From JALYXI01 sp963716685 (lineage in GTDB: Bacteria; Acidobacteriota; Terriglobia; Bryobacterales; Bryobacteraceae), in NCBI GenBank assembly GCA_963716685.1, contig CAVQTR010000006.1, positions 496,001 to 560,000 of the forward strand: a stretch of DNA of 64,000 nucleotides, read 5' to 3'. Positions 19,347 to 30,337 of the stretch are shown in pieces (position 1 is the first letter of the stretch; each line of letters begins with the position of its first letter). The notes beneath the pieces are model-generated. The model had not been told where the DNA came from, ran no database searches, and saw nothing but the letters and a program-made list of their open reading frames with translations. The position numbers were made by a program, and so were the translations under genes.

Positions 19347-19548
19347 TTGGGATGGTTCTTGCTCGATTTTACCGCGCCCGCGCGTCTAACCGTGTGAGGG
19401 CGGCTGGCCGCCCAGGAGAACTCCCGGAGATGTTATTCTCTACCAACGGCCCCGGTGTCGCGCTTACAGCGACGCGGCTGGGTAATCCGCCCCGGCGCGG
19501 TTTGGCAGTTTTCCGTTTACCACTCATAATAAATCTGGAGCCTCGCGC

Positions 19549-21057
19549 TTGATTTTTTCCTTCATTGAACGCGCCCGCCGCCGCTTCCTCTGGAATGAGC
19601 TGCTGGCTCAATTCGCCATGGCCGCCGCCATGCTGATGGGCGGTTTGATCCTGCTGCTGCTGACCGGCACGCAGGTTCTGGACTGGCGCATTGTGGCGAT
19701 GCTGATCACCGCCGGGTTCGCGATCGCCCTTTATCGGATGTTCCGGCGCATGCCGTCGGACTACAAAGTGGCGATGCTGGTGGATGAGCGTGCGGGTTTG
19801 CACGATTCGCTCTCTACGGCTCTTCACTTCAGCAGGCAGGGCAGCACCGGCGACGCAGTTCGCAGCTTCCAGTTGGCGCAGACCGAGCGCCTGCTGCCTT
19901 CGGTGAATCTGGACACAGCGGTACCGTTCACTCTGCCGCGGGCTCTTTACGCAATGGGCGTGCTGGGCCTGATCGCCTCCAGCCTGTTCGCTCTGCGCTA
20001 TGGCGTGAGCCGGAAGCTGGATCTGCGCACGCCACTGACGGAGATCGTGATGGATGGCCTGGGCCTGCACGCGCCCGACGCGAAGAAGACGGAGGCGCGG
20101 AAGAAATCGAGCGGCAAGCCGGGCGATCCGGCGGATTTGCTGGACGATTCCAATGCCATCATGCCGCGCACGCAGCACAAGGACGCGGGGAGCCTGGACG
20201 CCGCGCCGGAATCGGCTCTGGATTCAGTGGGTGACCCCGACCCGAACGCGAAGGACAAGAAGGAATCGGCTTCCACCAAGGGCGGAGACAGCAAGGCCGA
20301 AGGCGGCGAGAAGAACGAGGGCAGCGAGAGCGATGAGGCGGGCACACCTTCGGCATCGGCCAAAGCAGCGGATACGCCTTCCGGCAGCCGCGAGGGTCCG
20401 CAGCAGGGAGAACAGCAGGGCGGCAAGCAGCAGCAGGGCGGCGGAAACAGCAGTTCCAGCCTGCTTTCCAAGATGAAGGAAGCGATGCAGAACCTCATGT
20501 CGAAGGCGAAACAGCCGAACGGCGCTGCCGGGCAGAAGCCCTCGCAGGAAAAAGGTTCGCAGCAGGCGCAGTCGCAGCAGAAGAATGGCGAGAAGGGCTC
20601 AGCCGGGAAGAGCGAAAAGGGCGGGTCTCAGGAATCCGCCGACGCGCAGGAAGGGCAGCAGGCGGGTGAATCCGAAAACGGCGAGGATTCGCAGAGCAAG
20701 AGCGGCGGGAAGAGTTCGAGCCAGCAGGCTTCGTCTCAGCCGGGCAGCGGAATCGGCAAGCAGGACGGCAGCAAGGACGTGAAAGCCGCGGAGCAGATGG
20801 CGGCCATGGGCAAGCTGAGCGAAGTGATCGGCAAGCGTTCGCAGAGCGTTTCGGGCGAGATGATGATCGAAACGCAGTCTGGCCCGCAGCAGCTGCACAC
20901 GCAGTATTCGCAGAAGACCGCCACGCACGGAGAATCCGGCGGGGACGTGAGCCACGACGAGGTTCCGGTAGCTTTGCAAAGTTACGTGCAGCAGTATTTT
21001 GAGCAGGTGCGGCGCGCGCCAAAAGCAAAAGCCGCGCCGGCTCCGGCGAAGCCCTAA
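19549..21057 (+). CDS. Membrane-anchored protein with a long Gln/Ser/Lys-rich low-complexity region
   Basis: The 502 residues start with a helical region that contains two adjacent membrane segments (LLAQFAMAAAMLMGGLILLL; IVAMLITAGFAIAL) and a third near 130-150. This is followed by an approximately 260-residue hydrophilic tract of Gln, Ser, Gly, Lys and Glu with few hydrophobics, then a more ordered C-terminus ending in APAPAKP. It resembles DUF4175-type proteins found near MoxR ATPases, but no MoxR gene is present here. The start is a TTG with CTGGAG eight bases before it, so the exact start is uncertain. The stop shares CTAA with the convergent GH144-like gene. Confidence 0.78.
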   Translation: MIFSFIERARRRFLWNELLAQFAMAAAMLMGGLILLLLTGTQVLDWRIVAMLITAGFAIALYRMFRRMPSDYKVAMLVDERAGLHDSLSTALHFSRQGSTGDAVRSFQLAQTERLLPSVNLDTAVPFTLPRALYAMGVLGLIASSLFALRYGVSRKLDLRTPLTEIVMDGLGLHAPDAKKTEARKKSSGKPGDPADLLDDSNAIMPRTQHKDAGSLDAAPESALDSVGDPDPNAKDKKESASTKGGDSKAEGGEKNEGSESDEAGTPSASAKAADTPSGSREGPQQGEQQGGKQQQGGGNSSSSLLSKMKEAMQNLMSKAKQPNGAAGQKPSQEKGSQQAQSQQKNGEKGSAGKSEKGGSQESADAQEGQQAGESENGEDSQSKSGGKSSSQQASSQPGSGIGKQDGSKDVKAAEQMAAMGKLSEVIGKRSQSVSGEMMIETQSGPQQLHTQYSQKTATHGESGGDVSHDEVPVALQSYVQQYFEQVRRAPKAKAAPAPAKP

Positions 21058-22409
21058 ACTCGTTCGAGGCGCGCCCGTTCCATGGCGTGCAGAATCTCCG
21101 GATTGGCCATAAACCAGCGCCAGACGTTGCCGGTACGCAGGTTTTCAGCGCTCAGCATGGTGATGCCGAGATCGATCCCGAGGACGTCGGTGGCGGTCCA
21201 GTCGGTATCCGGGTTGAACGCATCGGAAAAGCCGTAGCGGTGATAAAGCCGGTCGGTGTAGCGCATTTGCATGGCGCGCAGGGCCGGGAGGCAGATATCC
21301 GGGGTGAACATCAGGGAACCGCCCGCGGCGCAGGGCACCACGGTACCGTCGACCGAAGAGGGAGACAAGGGATTGCCCCAGGCTTTATAGCCGGCGGGGC
21401 TGTCGGACGCGGTGACGCCCCAGACATCGCCGGAATAGCTGTATTTGGAGTTCAGACTCATGCAGAAGGCGCGCTGCGCGCGCGTGGCGACGACAGAGTT
21501 CTGGAACCAATCGATGCGGGACGGGCCTTCGCGGCGGAAGCGGAAATCGGCCCAGGCATGGGAGTACTGGTGCGTAAAGAGCGGTCCGTTGCCGGAAATG
21601 TACTTATAGGAACTGTAGGTGACTTCCGGCCGGCGCCAGGCGTACCAGGATTCGGCGCGCAGCGGGTAACTGGGGGAGCCGAGCGCGAGCAGGTAAAGAA
21701 TCATGTGCTCGCTGTAGGTGTCCCAGCGGTGCTTGATAAACCCGGACCCGGGTTTCCAGCCGTGCGAGAGCAGATGCGGATCGCCATTCAGCATCCACTG
21801 GAAATCCATGCGGCGGTAGATGGTTTCGGTAAGCCGGCAGATTTCCGGATCGCGGTGGAAATACTGGCGGGCGGTGAGCATACCGGCCACAAGCAGAGCG
21901 GTATCGATGGAGGACACCTCGCTCTTCAGCTTGCGCTCGCCGGTGTCCGGGTCCATGAAGTGGTAGAACCAGCCGTGGTTGTGATACGCATCGTGCGCGA
22001 AGAAGCGGAGCGTGCGGCGGACCTGCTCCTGCGCTTCGGTGACCGGCAGATATTGCCGTTCGGCGCCGATACACAGCGCGGCGAGACAAAATCCGGTGGC
22101 GCCGATGCTGGCGGGGCTGTGATTCGGCTGGGAAGGGTCAGCCGGGAAGTTGCGGGCGCGGTCGCGCACCATGCCGGTTACCGGGCTGGCGTGCTCAAGA
22201 AAGTAAAAGATGGCCCGTTTGGAGAGATCGGCGAGGAAAAACTGGTCTTCGAGCGAGATATCCGGTGACGGAAACGGCAGCGGTTTACGCACGCCTGGCG
22301 CGAGTGTACGTTTCAGCTGCGCGGCGCTCAAACGAGCGGCGGCAGGCGCCAGGGCGAGGCCGGGCAAACTGATGAACGTACGACGAGTGATTCCGCGCAT
22401 CATCGGCAT
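21054..22409 (-). CDS. TAT-exported glucoamylase-like protein (GH144 type)
   Basis: The 451 residues begin with a twin-arginine signal (ITRRTFISLPGLALAPAAA), so it is exported folded. The mature part is an alpha/alpha-barrel of the COG5368 'glycoamylase-like' family, which contains endo-beta-1,2-glucanases of GH144. Recognisable family stretches are RAIFYFLEHASPVTGM, SSIDTALLVAGML and YSHAWADFRF, and the length is normal. It probably cleaves cyclic or linear beta-1,2-glucan in the periplasm. It stands alone between a convergent partner and divergent galM. Confidence 0.85.
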   Translation of the reverse strand: MPMMRGITRRTFISLPGLALAPAAARLSAAQLKRTLAPGVRKPLPFPSPDISLEDQFFLADLSKRAIFYFLEHASPVTGMVRDRARNFPADPSQPNHSPASIGATGFCLAALCIGAERQYLPVTEAQEQVRRTLRFFAHDAYHNHGWFYHFMDPDTGERKLKSEVSSIDTALLVAGMLTARQYFHRDPEICRLTETIYRRMDFQWMLNGDPHLLSHGWKPGSGFIKHRWDTYSEHMILYLLALGSPSYPLRAESWYAWRRPEVTYSSYKYISGNGPLFTHQYSHAWADFRFRREGPSRIDWFQNSVVATRAQRAFCMSLNSKYSYSGDVWGVTASDSPAGYKAWGNPLSPSSVDGTVVPCAAGGSLMFTPDICLPALRAMQMRYTDRLYHRYGFSDAFNPDTDWTATDVLGIDLGITMLSAENLRTGNVWRWFMANPEILHAMERARLERV

Positions 22410-22546
22410 TTAAAGAGACGGGGTTCAGACCAGTTTAGTTGGAAACCCGTCTGATTTCCACGTCAATTTTCAATCCTCTCGACGGACACTCAGACGCACC
22501 CGCGGGCCTGCGGGTTGCCGCCGTGATAATGTAGGCGGTTACAATC

Positions 22547-23653
22547 ATGTTCAGACCCTGCTGCCTGACTTTTGCCGCCGTTTTCTCCCTCTCCATGACT
22601 CAGATGCCTGCCGCCGATTCCCAGGTTCATGTAACGAAATCCGCCTTCGGCAATGCCGATGGCAAGCCGGTTGAGCTGTATACGCTTTCGAATGGCCGGA
22701 TCGAACTGAGCGTGATGACGCGGGGCGCCACTGTGGTCCGGCTGAAAACTCCCGACCGCGCGGGCAAAGCCGGCGACGTGGTTCTGGGGTTCGACACACT
22801 GGCCGGGTATGCGCCGGACGTTCCCTATTTTGGGGCGGTGGTGGGCCGTTATGGCAACCGCATCGCGAAGGGGCATTTCAAATTGGACGGCAAGGATTAC
22901 AAACTCGCCGTTAATAATGGCGGGAACGCGTTGCACGGCGGTTTGAAGGGCTTCGATAAGGTGATCTGGACGGCCACGCCGGGCGCGGATTCGGTTGCGT
23001 TCACCTACCTGAGCAAGGACGGCGAAGAGGGCTACCCTGGGGACCTCACCGCGAAGGTGGTCTACACGCTTAGCGGCAACACGGTGCGGCTGGATTACAC
23101 GGCCACGACGGACAAAGACACGGTTCAGAACCTGACGAACCACACCTACTTCAATCTGGGCGGCACTCCCGACATTCTGAAGAACGAGGTGACGCTCTAC
23201 TGCTCGCGCTTTACTCCAGTGGATGCCACGCTGATCCCGACCGGGCAGCTGGCTCCTGTGAAAGGTACGCCACTCGACTTCCTGAAGCCGCACGCGGTGG
23301 GAGAGCGCATCAATTCCACCGACGAACAGATCAAGCTGGGCGGCGGCTACGACCACAACTTCGTCCTCGATTCGAAATCCGGACTGGGCAAGGCGGCAGA
23401 GGTTTACGACCCTTCGAGCGGCCGCGTGCTGGACGTGCTGACGACGCAGCCGGGCGTGCAGTTCTACAGCGGCAACTTTCTGGACGGAACGTACAAGGGC
23501 AAGGGCGGCATGGTTTACGTGAAGCATGCCGGGCTTTGCCTGGAAACGCAGCATTTTCCGGATTCGCCGAATCATCCGAATTTTCCGACGACGGAGTTAA
23601 AGCCGGGCCAGGTGTTCCACTCGACTACCGAGTGGCGGTTTTCAACACGGTAA
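22547..23653 (+). CDS. galM: Exported aldose 1-epimerase
   Basis: The 368 residues carry a signal peptide (MFRPCCLTFAAVFSLSMTQMPAA), so this mutarotase acts in the periplasm. The family motifs YGNRIAKG (near 103), GGNALHGG (near 125) and NHTYFNLGG with its catalytic His (near 195) are present, as are DYTATTD and GGYDHNFVLD. It interconverts alpha and beta anomers of galactose, glucose or arabinose. Its position upstream of an arabinose locus on the opposite strand fits preparation of pentoses or hexoses for uptake, but this link is inferred. Confidence 0.93.
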   Translation: MFRPCCLTFAAVFSLSMTQMPAADSQVHVTKSAFGNADGKPVELYTLSNGRIELSVMTRGATVVRLKTPDRAGKAGDVVLGFDTLAGYAPDVPYFGAVVGRYGNRIAKGHFKLDGKDYKLAVNNGGNALHGGLKGFDKVIWTATPGADSVAFTYLSKDGEEGYPGDLTAKVVYTLSGNTVRLDYTATTDKDTVQNLTNHTYFNLGGTPDILKNEVTLYCSRFTPVDATLIPTGQLAPVKGTPLDFLKPHAVGERINSTDEQIKLGGGYDHNFVLDSKSGLGKAAEVYDPSSGRVLDVLTTQPGVQFYSGNFLDGTYKGKGGMVYVKHAGLCLETQHFPDSPNHPNFPTTELKPGQVFHSTTEWRFSTR

Positions 23654-23861
23654 CTGCCGAACGGGTGTCACGCGGAGATTCCATCTCCCGGTCCCAGACA
23701 TCGAGACGCTCCACCGACGAATAGCGGGCCTGCGCCAGTTTCACTTTGGTGGCCAGCGACCAGAAAGACCACGGAGACATCACTGTCTCGGGTTTCGCAT
23801 GGAGCTCTTTTTTGTAGGTTTTTCCCGCGGCGGGGGAGCGAAAGTCATCGAGGATGATCAT
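23625..23861 (-). CDS. Possible small protein of unknown function
   Basis: A 78-codon frame starts with ATG at 23861 (MIILDDFRSPAAGKTYKKEL) and ends in the last 29 bases of convergent galM. The codon third positions are mostly G or C, as in real genes here, and the composition is ordinary, with Trp and Tyr present. No family is recognised. It lies after the arabinose operon on the same strand, 109 bases past the end of araD. The remaining gap to 23969 contains nothing I can name. Confidence 0.45.
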   Translation of the reverse strand: MIILDDFRSPAAGKTYKKELHAKPETVMSPWSFWSLATKVKLAQARYSSVERLDVWDREMESPRDTRSAVTVLKTATR

Positions 23862-23969
23862 GGCGGGGATTCGGATCGACTGAATCCATAATTGCGTGCC
23901 GCTGACTGGTAAGCCATACCCGGCATGATGTCCGTCGTTAGTTTGGACTAGTACCCGGAGAGCCGGGAC

Positions 23970-24677
23970 TTAGTGGCTGGATTGATCCGGCTGCCCGTAA
24001 TACGCCTTCGCGCCGTGCTTGCGGAAGTAGTGCTTATCCTGGACCGCCTGCGGCAAATGCGGAGCGGCGGCATTCAGCGTGGTGGCGTACCAGGCTATGG
24101 CCGCGATCTCTTCCAGAATGACGGCATGCCGGGCGGCGTCCATGGCATCTTTGCCCCAGCAGAATGGCGCGTGGCCAATCACCAGTACTCCAGGGAAGAC
24201 CAGCGGATCGAGGCCCGCGAAGCGGCGCACGATGGCGTGTCCGGTGGCGCGCTCGTAGCCTTCTTCGATCTCGCGCTCGCTCAGATGCGCGGTCATGGGC
24301 ACGGGGCCGTGGAAGTAATCGGCATGCGTGGTGCCGAGACAGGGGATTTCACGCGAAGCCTGGGCCCAGGCGGTGGCGAAGCGGGAGTGCGTGTGAACTA
24401 CGCCGCCCAGCGCGGGAAAGGACTGGTAAAGTTCCAGATGAGTTTCCAGATCGGAAGAGGGCCGCAGAGTGCCTTCCACCGCGCGGCCGTTCAGATCCGT
24501 GATCACCAGATGCTCCGGGCGCAGTTCTTCATAGGGGACGCCGCTGGGCTTGATGACCACCAGCCCGCGTTCGCGATCAATGCCGCTGGCGTTGCCGAAG
24601 GTGTAGAGCACCAGGCCACGGCGGACGACCTCCAGATTGGCTTCGAGGACCTGTTCGCGCAAAGACTGGAGCATCAT
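23970..24677 (-). CDS. araD: L-ribulose-5-phosphate 4-epimerase
   Basis: This 235-residue class II aldolase-fold enzyme converts L-ribulose 5-phosphate to D-xylulose 5-phosphate in the last step of L-arabinose catabolism. The phosphate-binding loop (SGNAS-like FGNASGI near 28), SSDLETH with Asp76, the zinc ligands in HTHSR (His95 and His97) and HAPFCWGKD (near 171) are all visible. The ATG at 24677 overlaps the stop of araB (ATGATG), and a second ATG at 24674 is possible. It is the only araB-araD gene without any frame disruption. Confidence 0.95.
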   Translation of the reverse strand: MMLQSLREQVLEANLEVVRRGLVLYTFGNASGIDRERGLVVIKPSGVPYEELRPEHLVITDLNGRAVEGTLRPSSDLETHLELYQSFPALGGVVHTHSRFATAWAQASREIPCLGTTHADYFHGPVPMTAHLSEREIEEGYERATGHAIVRRFAGLDPLVFPGVLVIGHAPFCWGKDAMDAARHAVILEEIAAIAWYATTLNAAAPHLPQAVQDKHYFRKHGAKAYYGQPDQSSH

Positions 24678-26260
24678 ACGTTTCGTGCCTCAGCGGCGAT
24701 CGCGCGGAGATCGGGAAGCACCTGTCCCAGCGCGGTCGCGGGAGCATCGGGCGAGCCCAGGGCGAAGTAGAGATGGCGGTAATGACCGTAGAGCCGCTGG
24801 TATGTCGCCACGGCGCCGGGTTCCGGTTCCACGGTGATGTGCGGCGGGCAGAGCGCCGCCTGCGCCTGCTCGAGCGTTTCGAACGTGCCCGCGGCCAGGA
24901 ACGCAAAGATGGCCGAGCCAAGGCTGGTGACATCTCCAGCGGGAACGAGCACCGGTTTGTTCAGAACGTTCGCATACACCTGGTTGAGCACGCGGTTGCG
25001 CTGCGGAATGCCGCCGCCGTTGATGACGCGGCGTACCGGCGTGCCGTGCTCTTCCATGCGTTCCAGGATGATGCGCGTGTGGAAGGCGGTGCCTTCGATG
25101 GCCGCGAACAGCTCATCGTGCGCGGTCTGGGTCAGGTTCCAGCCGAGCGTAACGCCGCCCAGTTCCGGGTTCACCAGCACCGTGCGGTCGCCGTTATCCC
25201 ACGTGAGGCGCAGCAGGCCGGTTTGCCCGGCGCGGTAAGTTTCCAGGCCCTCTGAGAGAGCGCCTGCCGTCGTTCCGGCGCGGCGCGCGATCGCATCGAA
25301 GATGTCGCCGGTGGCGGAAAGCCCGGCTTCGATGCCGGTGTACGCGGGATCCACGGAACCAGGCACCACGCCGCAGACACCCGGCACCAGCTGCACGGTG
25401 TCGCTCATTCCGATGATGCAGGTGGAGGTGCCGATCACGTTCACCACGTCGCCCAGACGGACGCCCGCGCCGACGGCGTCCCAGTGCGCATCGAAGGCGC
25501 CGACGGGAATGGGGATGCCGGCGCGCAGTCCCAGCTTCTCGGCCCACTCGGCGGACAGATGTCCGGCGAGCTTGTCGGAGGTGGCGTACTGCCCTTCCAG
25601 CTTCGCGCGCACGCCGGCCAGCAGCGGATCGACGCCGGTCAGGAACTCTTCGGAAGGCAGGCCACCCCAGCGCTGGTTCCACAGCCACTTGTGGCCCATG
25701 GCGCAGACGCTGCGCACCACCTGCTGCGGGGTCGGTGATGCCGCACAGCGTGGCCGCGATCATGTCGCAGTGTTCAAACGCGGAAGCGAGCGTGACCGCG
25801 CTTTTCGGGGTTGTGCCGCAGCCAGTGCAGCAGCTTGGAGAAGCCCCACTCGGTGGAATAGATGCCGCCGCACCAAGCGATGGCTTCAAGGCCGGCGGCA
25901 TGCGCGGCCGCGCGTGATTTCGGCCGCTTCACGCCAGGCGCGGTGGTCGCACCAGAGGTAATATTCGTCCAGCGGCTGCATGGCGCGATCCACGGGGATG
26001 ACGCTCGAGCCGGTGGTATCGAGCGCGATGGCTTCCACTTCGGCGCCGGAGACGCCCGCTCGCAATCAGCGCGCCTCGCGGTAGCTTCCGCCAGCGCGCG
26101 CAGATGATCGAAGTGGCTCTGCGTGGCGCGATCGGGATCGCCCGCGTGACGGTGCAGCGGGTAATCCGCGGTGGCCGCGCCCAGCCGTGCCGTGCTGGTG
26201 ATGGAACATGGAAACCCGAACGTTCAGCGTCCCGAAATCGACGCCGGCGACGACGGTCAT
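24674..26260 (-). pseudogene. araB: Ribulokinase, disrupted by six single-base insertions
   Basis: This FGGY kinase phosphorylates L-ribulose. The reading begins MTVVAGVDFGTLNVRVS at 26260 and ends ...AIAAEARNV, with stop at 24674. Between these the frame changes six times, each needing removal of one base: near 26188, 26075, 26056, 25914, 25800 and 25731. Removing six leaves 1581 bases, exactly 527 codons, close to the normal size. After repair the sequence reads through DYPLHRHAGD, CGGIYSTEWGFSKLLHW and AMGHKWLW. The last 348 residues (from about 25720) are undisturbed. The insertions may be sequencing errors rather than decay. Confidence 0.85.
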
Positions 26261-27689
<1,429 letters not shown>

Positions 27690-27701
27690 GTCGTTTACAG
27701 T

Positions 27702-27920
27702 TTACTTGCCCGGTCGCGGCCGGAATCGCAGGGTATAGAAAAGACCCATGGCGAGAATCACGCCGCCCCACCAGATGCCCGCGTGCAGGTTGGCGAGTAC
27801 GGTCTGTTCCGGCGGCGGCGCGACGTATTCATAGAGCGCCGCGCCGGTGATCAGCACGCCGTAAGCGGCCAGCAGCACGCCGATGAAGAACCAGATGGAA
27901 ATCATTCCAGGCTTATGCAT
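27702..27920 (-). CDS. Small two-helix membrane protein of the arabinose operon
   Basis: This intact 72-residue protein has two predicted membrane helices (ISIWFFIGVLLAAYGVLITG and WWGGVILAMGLFYTL) joined by a short loop containing YEYVAPPP. It lies seven bases after the symporter stop and 12 before the isomerase start. Such short proteins are found beside SSS sugar symporters in Acidobacteria and may assist the transporter. This role is inferred only from position. It contains no frame changes although its neighbours do. Confidence 0.8.
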   Translation of the reverse strand: MHKPGMISIWFFIGVLLAAYGVLITGAALYEYVAPPPEQTVLANLHAGIWWGGVILAMGLFYTLRFRPRPGK

Positions 27921-27926
27921 GTTGGT

Positions 27927-29627
27927 TTACCAGAAGATGATGTTCAGCACGATGAAGACCACGCAGACCACGCCGGCCCAGAAGATCGGGCGCTGCATAC
28001 AGCGGACAGGTCGCGCTTCCGAAGGGATCTCGGTGCAGCCATAGACCAAGCCCGTGCAGTTCCGAATCCGGCTTTGGCTTCGTCAGCATAGCTGACCACG
28101 CACCGTTACCACTACGCAGATGATCCACGACCACAGCGCGCGGTACATGTTCTCCGCCATGTCCTTGGCGTACGGCGAGAGCGCGATGATGCGCAGCGCG
28201 GAGGGATCGAGCTTCACCCACGCCCACATGCCGATGGACGACAGCGTGCCCGCCAGCAGGCCCCAGAATCCGCCGGCCGGCGTGGCGCGCTTCCAGAGCA
28301 TGCCGAGGATCACCGTGCCGAACAGCGGCGCGATGAAGAAGCTGAACAGCGCCTGCACATAATCCATGATGCTGGCGAACTGCATCACCAGATACGCGGT
28401 GCCGATGCTGACCAGCACGCCGACCATCGTGCACCAGCGGCCCACGCTGACGTAATGCGCGTCGGTGGCGTCCTTGCTTGATCAGCGGCGCGGTAGATGT
28501 CGTAGGTCCACACCGTGGCGAAGGCGCTGACGTTGCCGGCCATGCCGGACATGAAGCCCGCGATCAGCGCCGTGATGCCGAGGCCCAGCAGGCCGGGGCC
28601 GCAGTAGCGCGCCAGCATGAGCGGCAGCACTTCGTTATAGCTGTGGCCGCCGGTGGCAGCCGCCGCCGTTTCGCCCACCAGGTGCTCGGGCAGCACGGCG
28701 AGGCCGAGCAGGCCGGGCAGGATCACGATGAACGGCACGAACATCTTGAACGACGCGCCGATGATGGGCGCCATTTTGGCGGAGCGCAGATCCTTGCGCG
28801 GCAAGCACGCGCTGCACCACCAGGAAATCCGTGGTCCAGTAGCCGAACGAGATCACGAAGCCGAGCCCGAGCACGATGCCGGTCCAGTGGATGCCCATGG
28901 GGTTGTCCTGAAAGCGAGCCGAGCGTGCTCCAGAGATGCGTGTAATCTCTGCCGCCCGACGTTGCTGTTGCATGCGCGCCACCATGCCGCTCCAGCCGCC
29001 GGCTTCGATCAGGCCCAGGATCGGAATCAGCATCGCGCCCAGCCAGATCAGAACGAACTGCAGCACTTCGTTGAAGATGGCCGAGAGCAGGCCGCCGAGG
29101 AACACATAAGCCGCGACGGTCAGCGACGAAACCCAGATGCTGAAGTTGATGTCCCAGCCGAGCACCACCTTCATCACCAGCGCCATGGAATACATGTTGA
29201 TGCCGCTCATCAGCACGGTCATGAGCGCGAACGATGATGGCCGAGACGGCGCGCGACGCCTTCGCCGAAACGCAGCTGCAGATAGCCGGGCACCGAGTGC
29301 GTTTTCGAGATGTAGTAGAACGGCATCATCACGATGCCGAGGAACAGCATCGCGGGAATGGCGCCGATCCAATACCAGTGCGCCGCCAGAATTCCGTACT
29401 GATACGCAGCCGCCGCCCAGCCCATCAGTTCGAGCGAACCAAGGTTGGCGGCGACGAAGCTGAGGCCCGCGATCCACGCGGTCATGTCGCGGCCGGCCAG
29501 GAAGAAATCTTCGCCCGGTCTTCGTGAACCGCCTGAGATAAAAGCCAATCCCGATCACGACCACGAAATACAGGGCGATTACCAGAAGGTCGATGACGCC
29601 AAGGTGTACGAGCCGGACGGATTGCAT
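27927..29627 (-). pseudogene. Sodium/solute symporter (SSS family sugar transporter), twelve insertions
   Basis: The N-terminus at 29627 (QSVRLVHLGVIDLLVIALY) and the C-terminus at 27927 (FIVLNIIFW) frame an SGLT-like symporter. Twelve single-base insertions break it, near 29518, 29254, 29232, 28968, 28952, 28915, 28802, 28488, 28477, 28100, 28072 and 28048. Removing twelve leaves 1689 bases, or 562 residues, a normal size for the family. Restored segments include VPGYLQLRFGEGVRAVSA, IHWTGIVLGLGFVISFGY and YRALIKKDATDAHY. It would import L-arabinose with sodium. As it stands, no full-length protein could be made. Confidence 0.85.
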
Positions 29628-29776
29628 TCATGAGGATGCTACTGGCTTGCTATTGGCAGTGTCAACTAGCGCGAGCGAGGCGGGGACGGGGCGTGCGGTA
29701 CTGGGAAGGTCACGCCGCAGGGCTGATGGAATCGTTCGCAACAGTACAGGATGTGATTTACACTCAAGGACCCCTG

Positions 29777-29911
29777 ATGCGACTTGGTGCCGCATTCCTC
29801 CTGATTTTCCTAAGTCATGCGGGTGCGCAGACACCGGCGGCGGCGCGCGCCGGGTCACGCCGCTGCGAACTTCCGCAAGTGACTGAAAGCACGCGAGATC
29901 AGCGGGCCTGA
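29777..29911 (+). CDS. Short signal-peptide ORF, possibly a truncated gene remnant
   Basis: A 44-codon frame starts with MRLGAAFLLIFLSHAGAQTP, a textbook signal peptide, preceded by AAGGA six bases before the ATG. It then runs into an arginine-rich stretch and ends after 44 codons. Either this is a very small exported peptide or the start of a larger exported protein whose body has been lost. A neighbouring frame reads RVTPLRTSASD and also stops. The rest of the gap between 29628 and 29962 shows no other gene. Confidence 0.3.
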   Translation: MRLGAAFLLIFLSHAGAQTPAAARAGSRRCELPQVTESTRDQRA

Positions 29912-29962
29912 ACCGGGGCTGATGACGGCGCCGTTGCTAAACTCCGGCCAGGGAGAGCAGGC

Positions 29963-30271
29963 ATGTCGAAGCAAACCATCATCGTTACCACGGACAGCGA
30001 AGGGAAGTTCCACGCGACCACCACCGTGCAGGACCCGGTCTGGGGCATGACCGTCAGCCTGAAGGCCGCAGTGATCACGCCGCCGAATATCACCCTGAGC
30101 GGAACGTTTGCACTTGGGTCTCACACCGGGCGCGCATTTGTGGTCGCAACCGGCCAGACGGTGGATCTGGGCGAGTGGAAAGTGGCGCATGGCATGAACA
30201 CCGTGTCTGCCTCGGGGCAAGCGGAATCGGCGACGCCCAACACGGCAATTACTGTTGAGATCAGCTGGTAG
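29963..30271 (+). CDS. Small protein of unknown function
   Basis: This 102-residue soluble protein starts at MSKQTIIVTTDSEGKFHATT, with GGAGAG upstream of the ATG. Its even spacing of short Thr/Val-rich strands suggests a small beta-sandwich. It has no signal peptide, membrane segment or recognised motif. It is convergent with the DUF1326-like gene, and the terminator at 30285-30313 lies between the two ends. Confidence 0.65.
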   Translation: MSKQTIIVTTDSEGKFHATTTVQDPVWGMTVSLKAAVITPPNITLSGTFALGSHTGRAFVVATGQTVDLGEWKVAHGMNTVSASGQAESATPNTAITVEISW

Positions 30272-30284
30272 GCAGCAAAAAAGA

Positions 30285-30313
30285 AACCCGGCGAGAGCTT
30301 GCTTCGCCGGGTT
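30285..30313 (-). terminator. Rho-independent terminator
   Basis: AACCCGGCGA pairs perfectly with TCGCCGGGTT across a nine-base loop. On the minus strand the stem is followed by TTCTTTTTT, which is the expected T-tract, so it ends transcription of the gene at 30338-31027. It may also stop readthrough from the small plus-strand gene ending at 30271. Confidence 0.85.
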
Positions 30314-30337
30314 ACAAGGGGACTGCTGGCAGAAATC

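Noticed and set aside
19501..19548. Sigma54-type promoter ahead of the low-complexity membrane protein gene
   Set aside because: TTGGCAG is present, but the expected TTGC element at the correct spacing is not.
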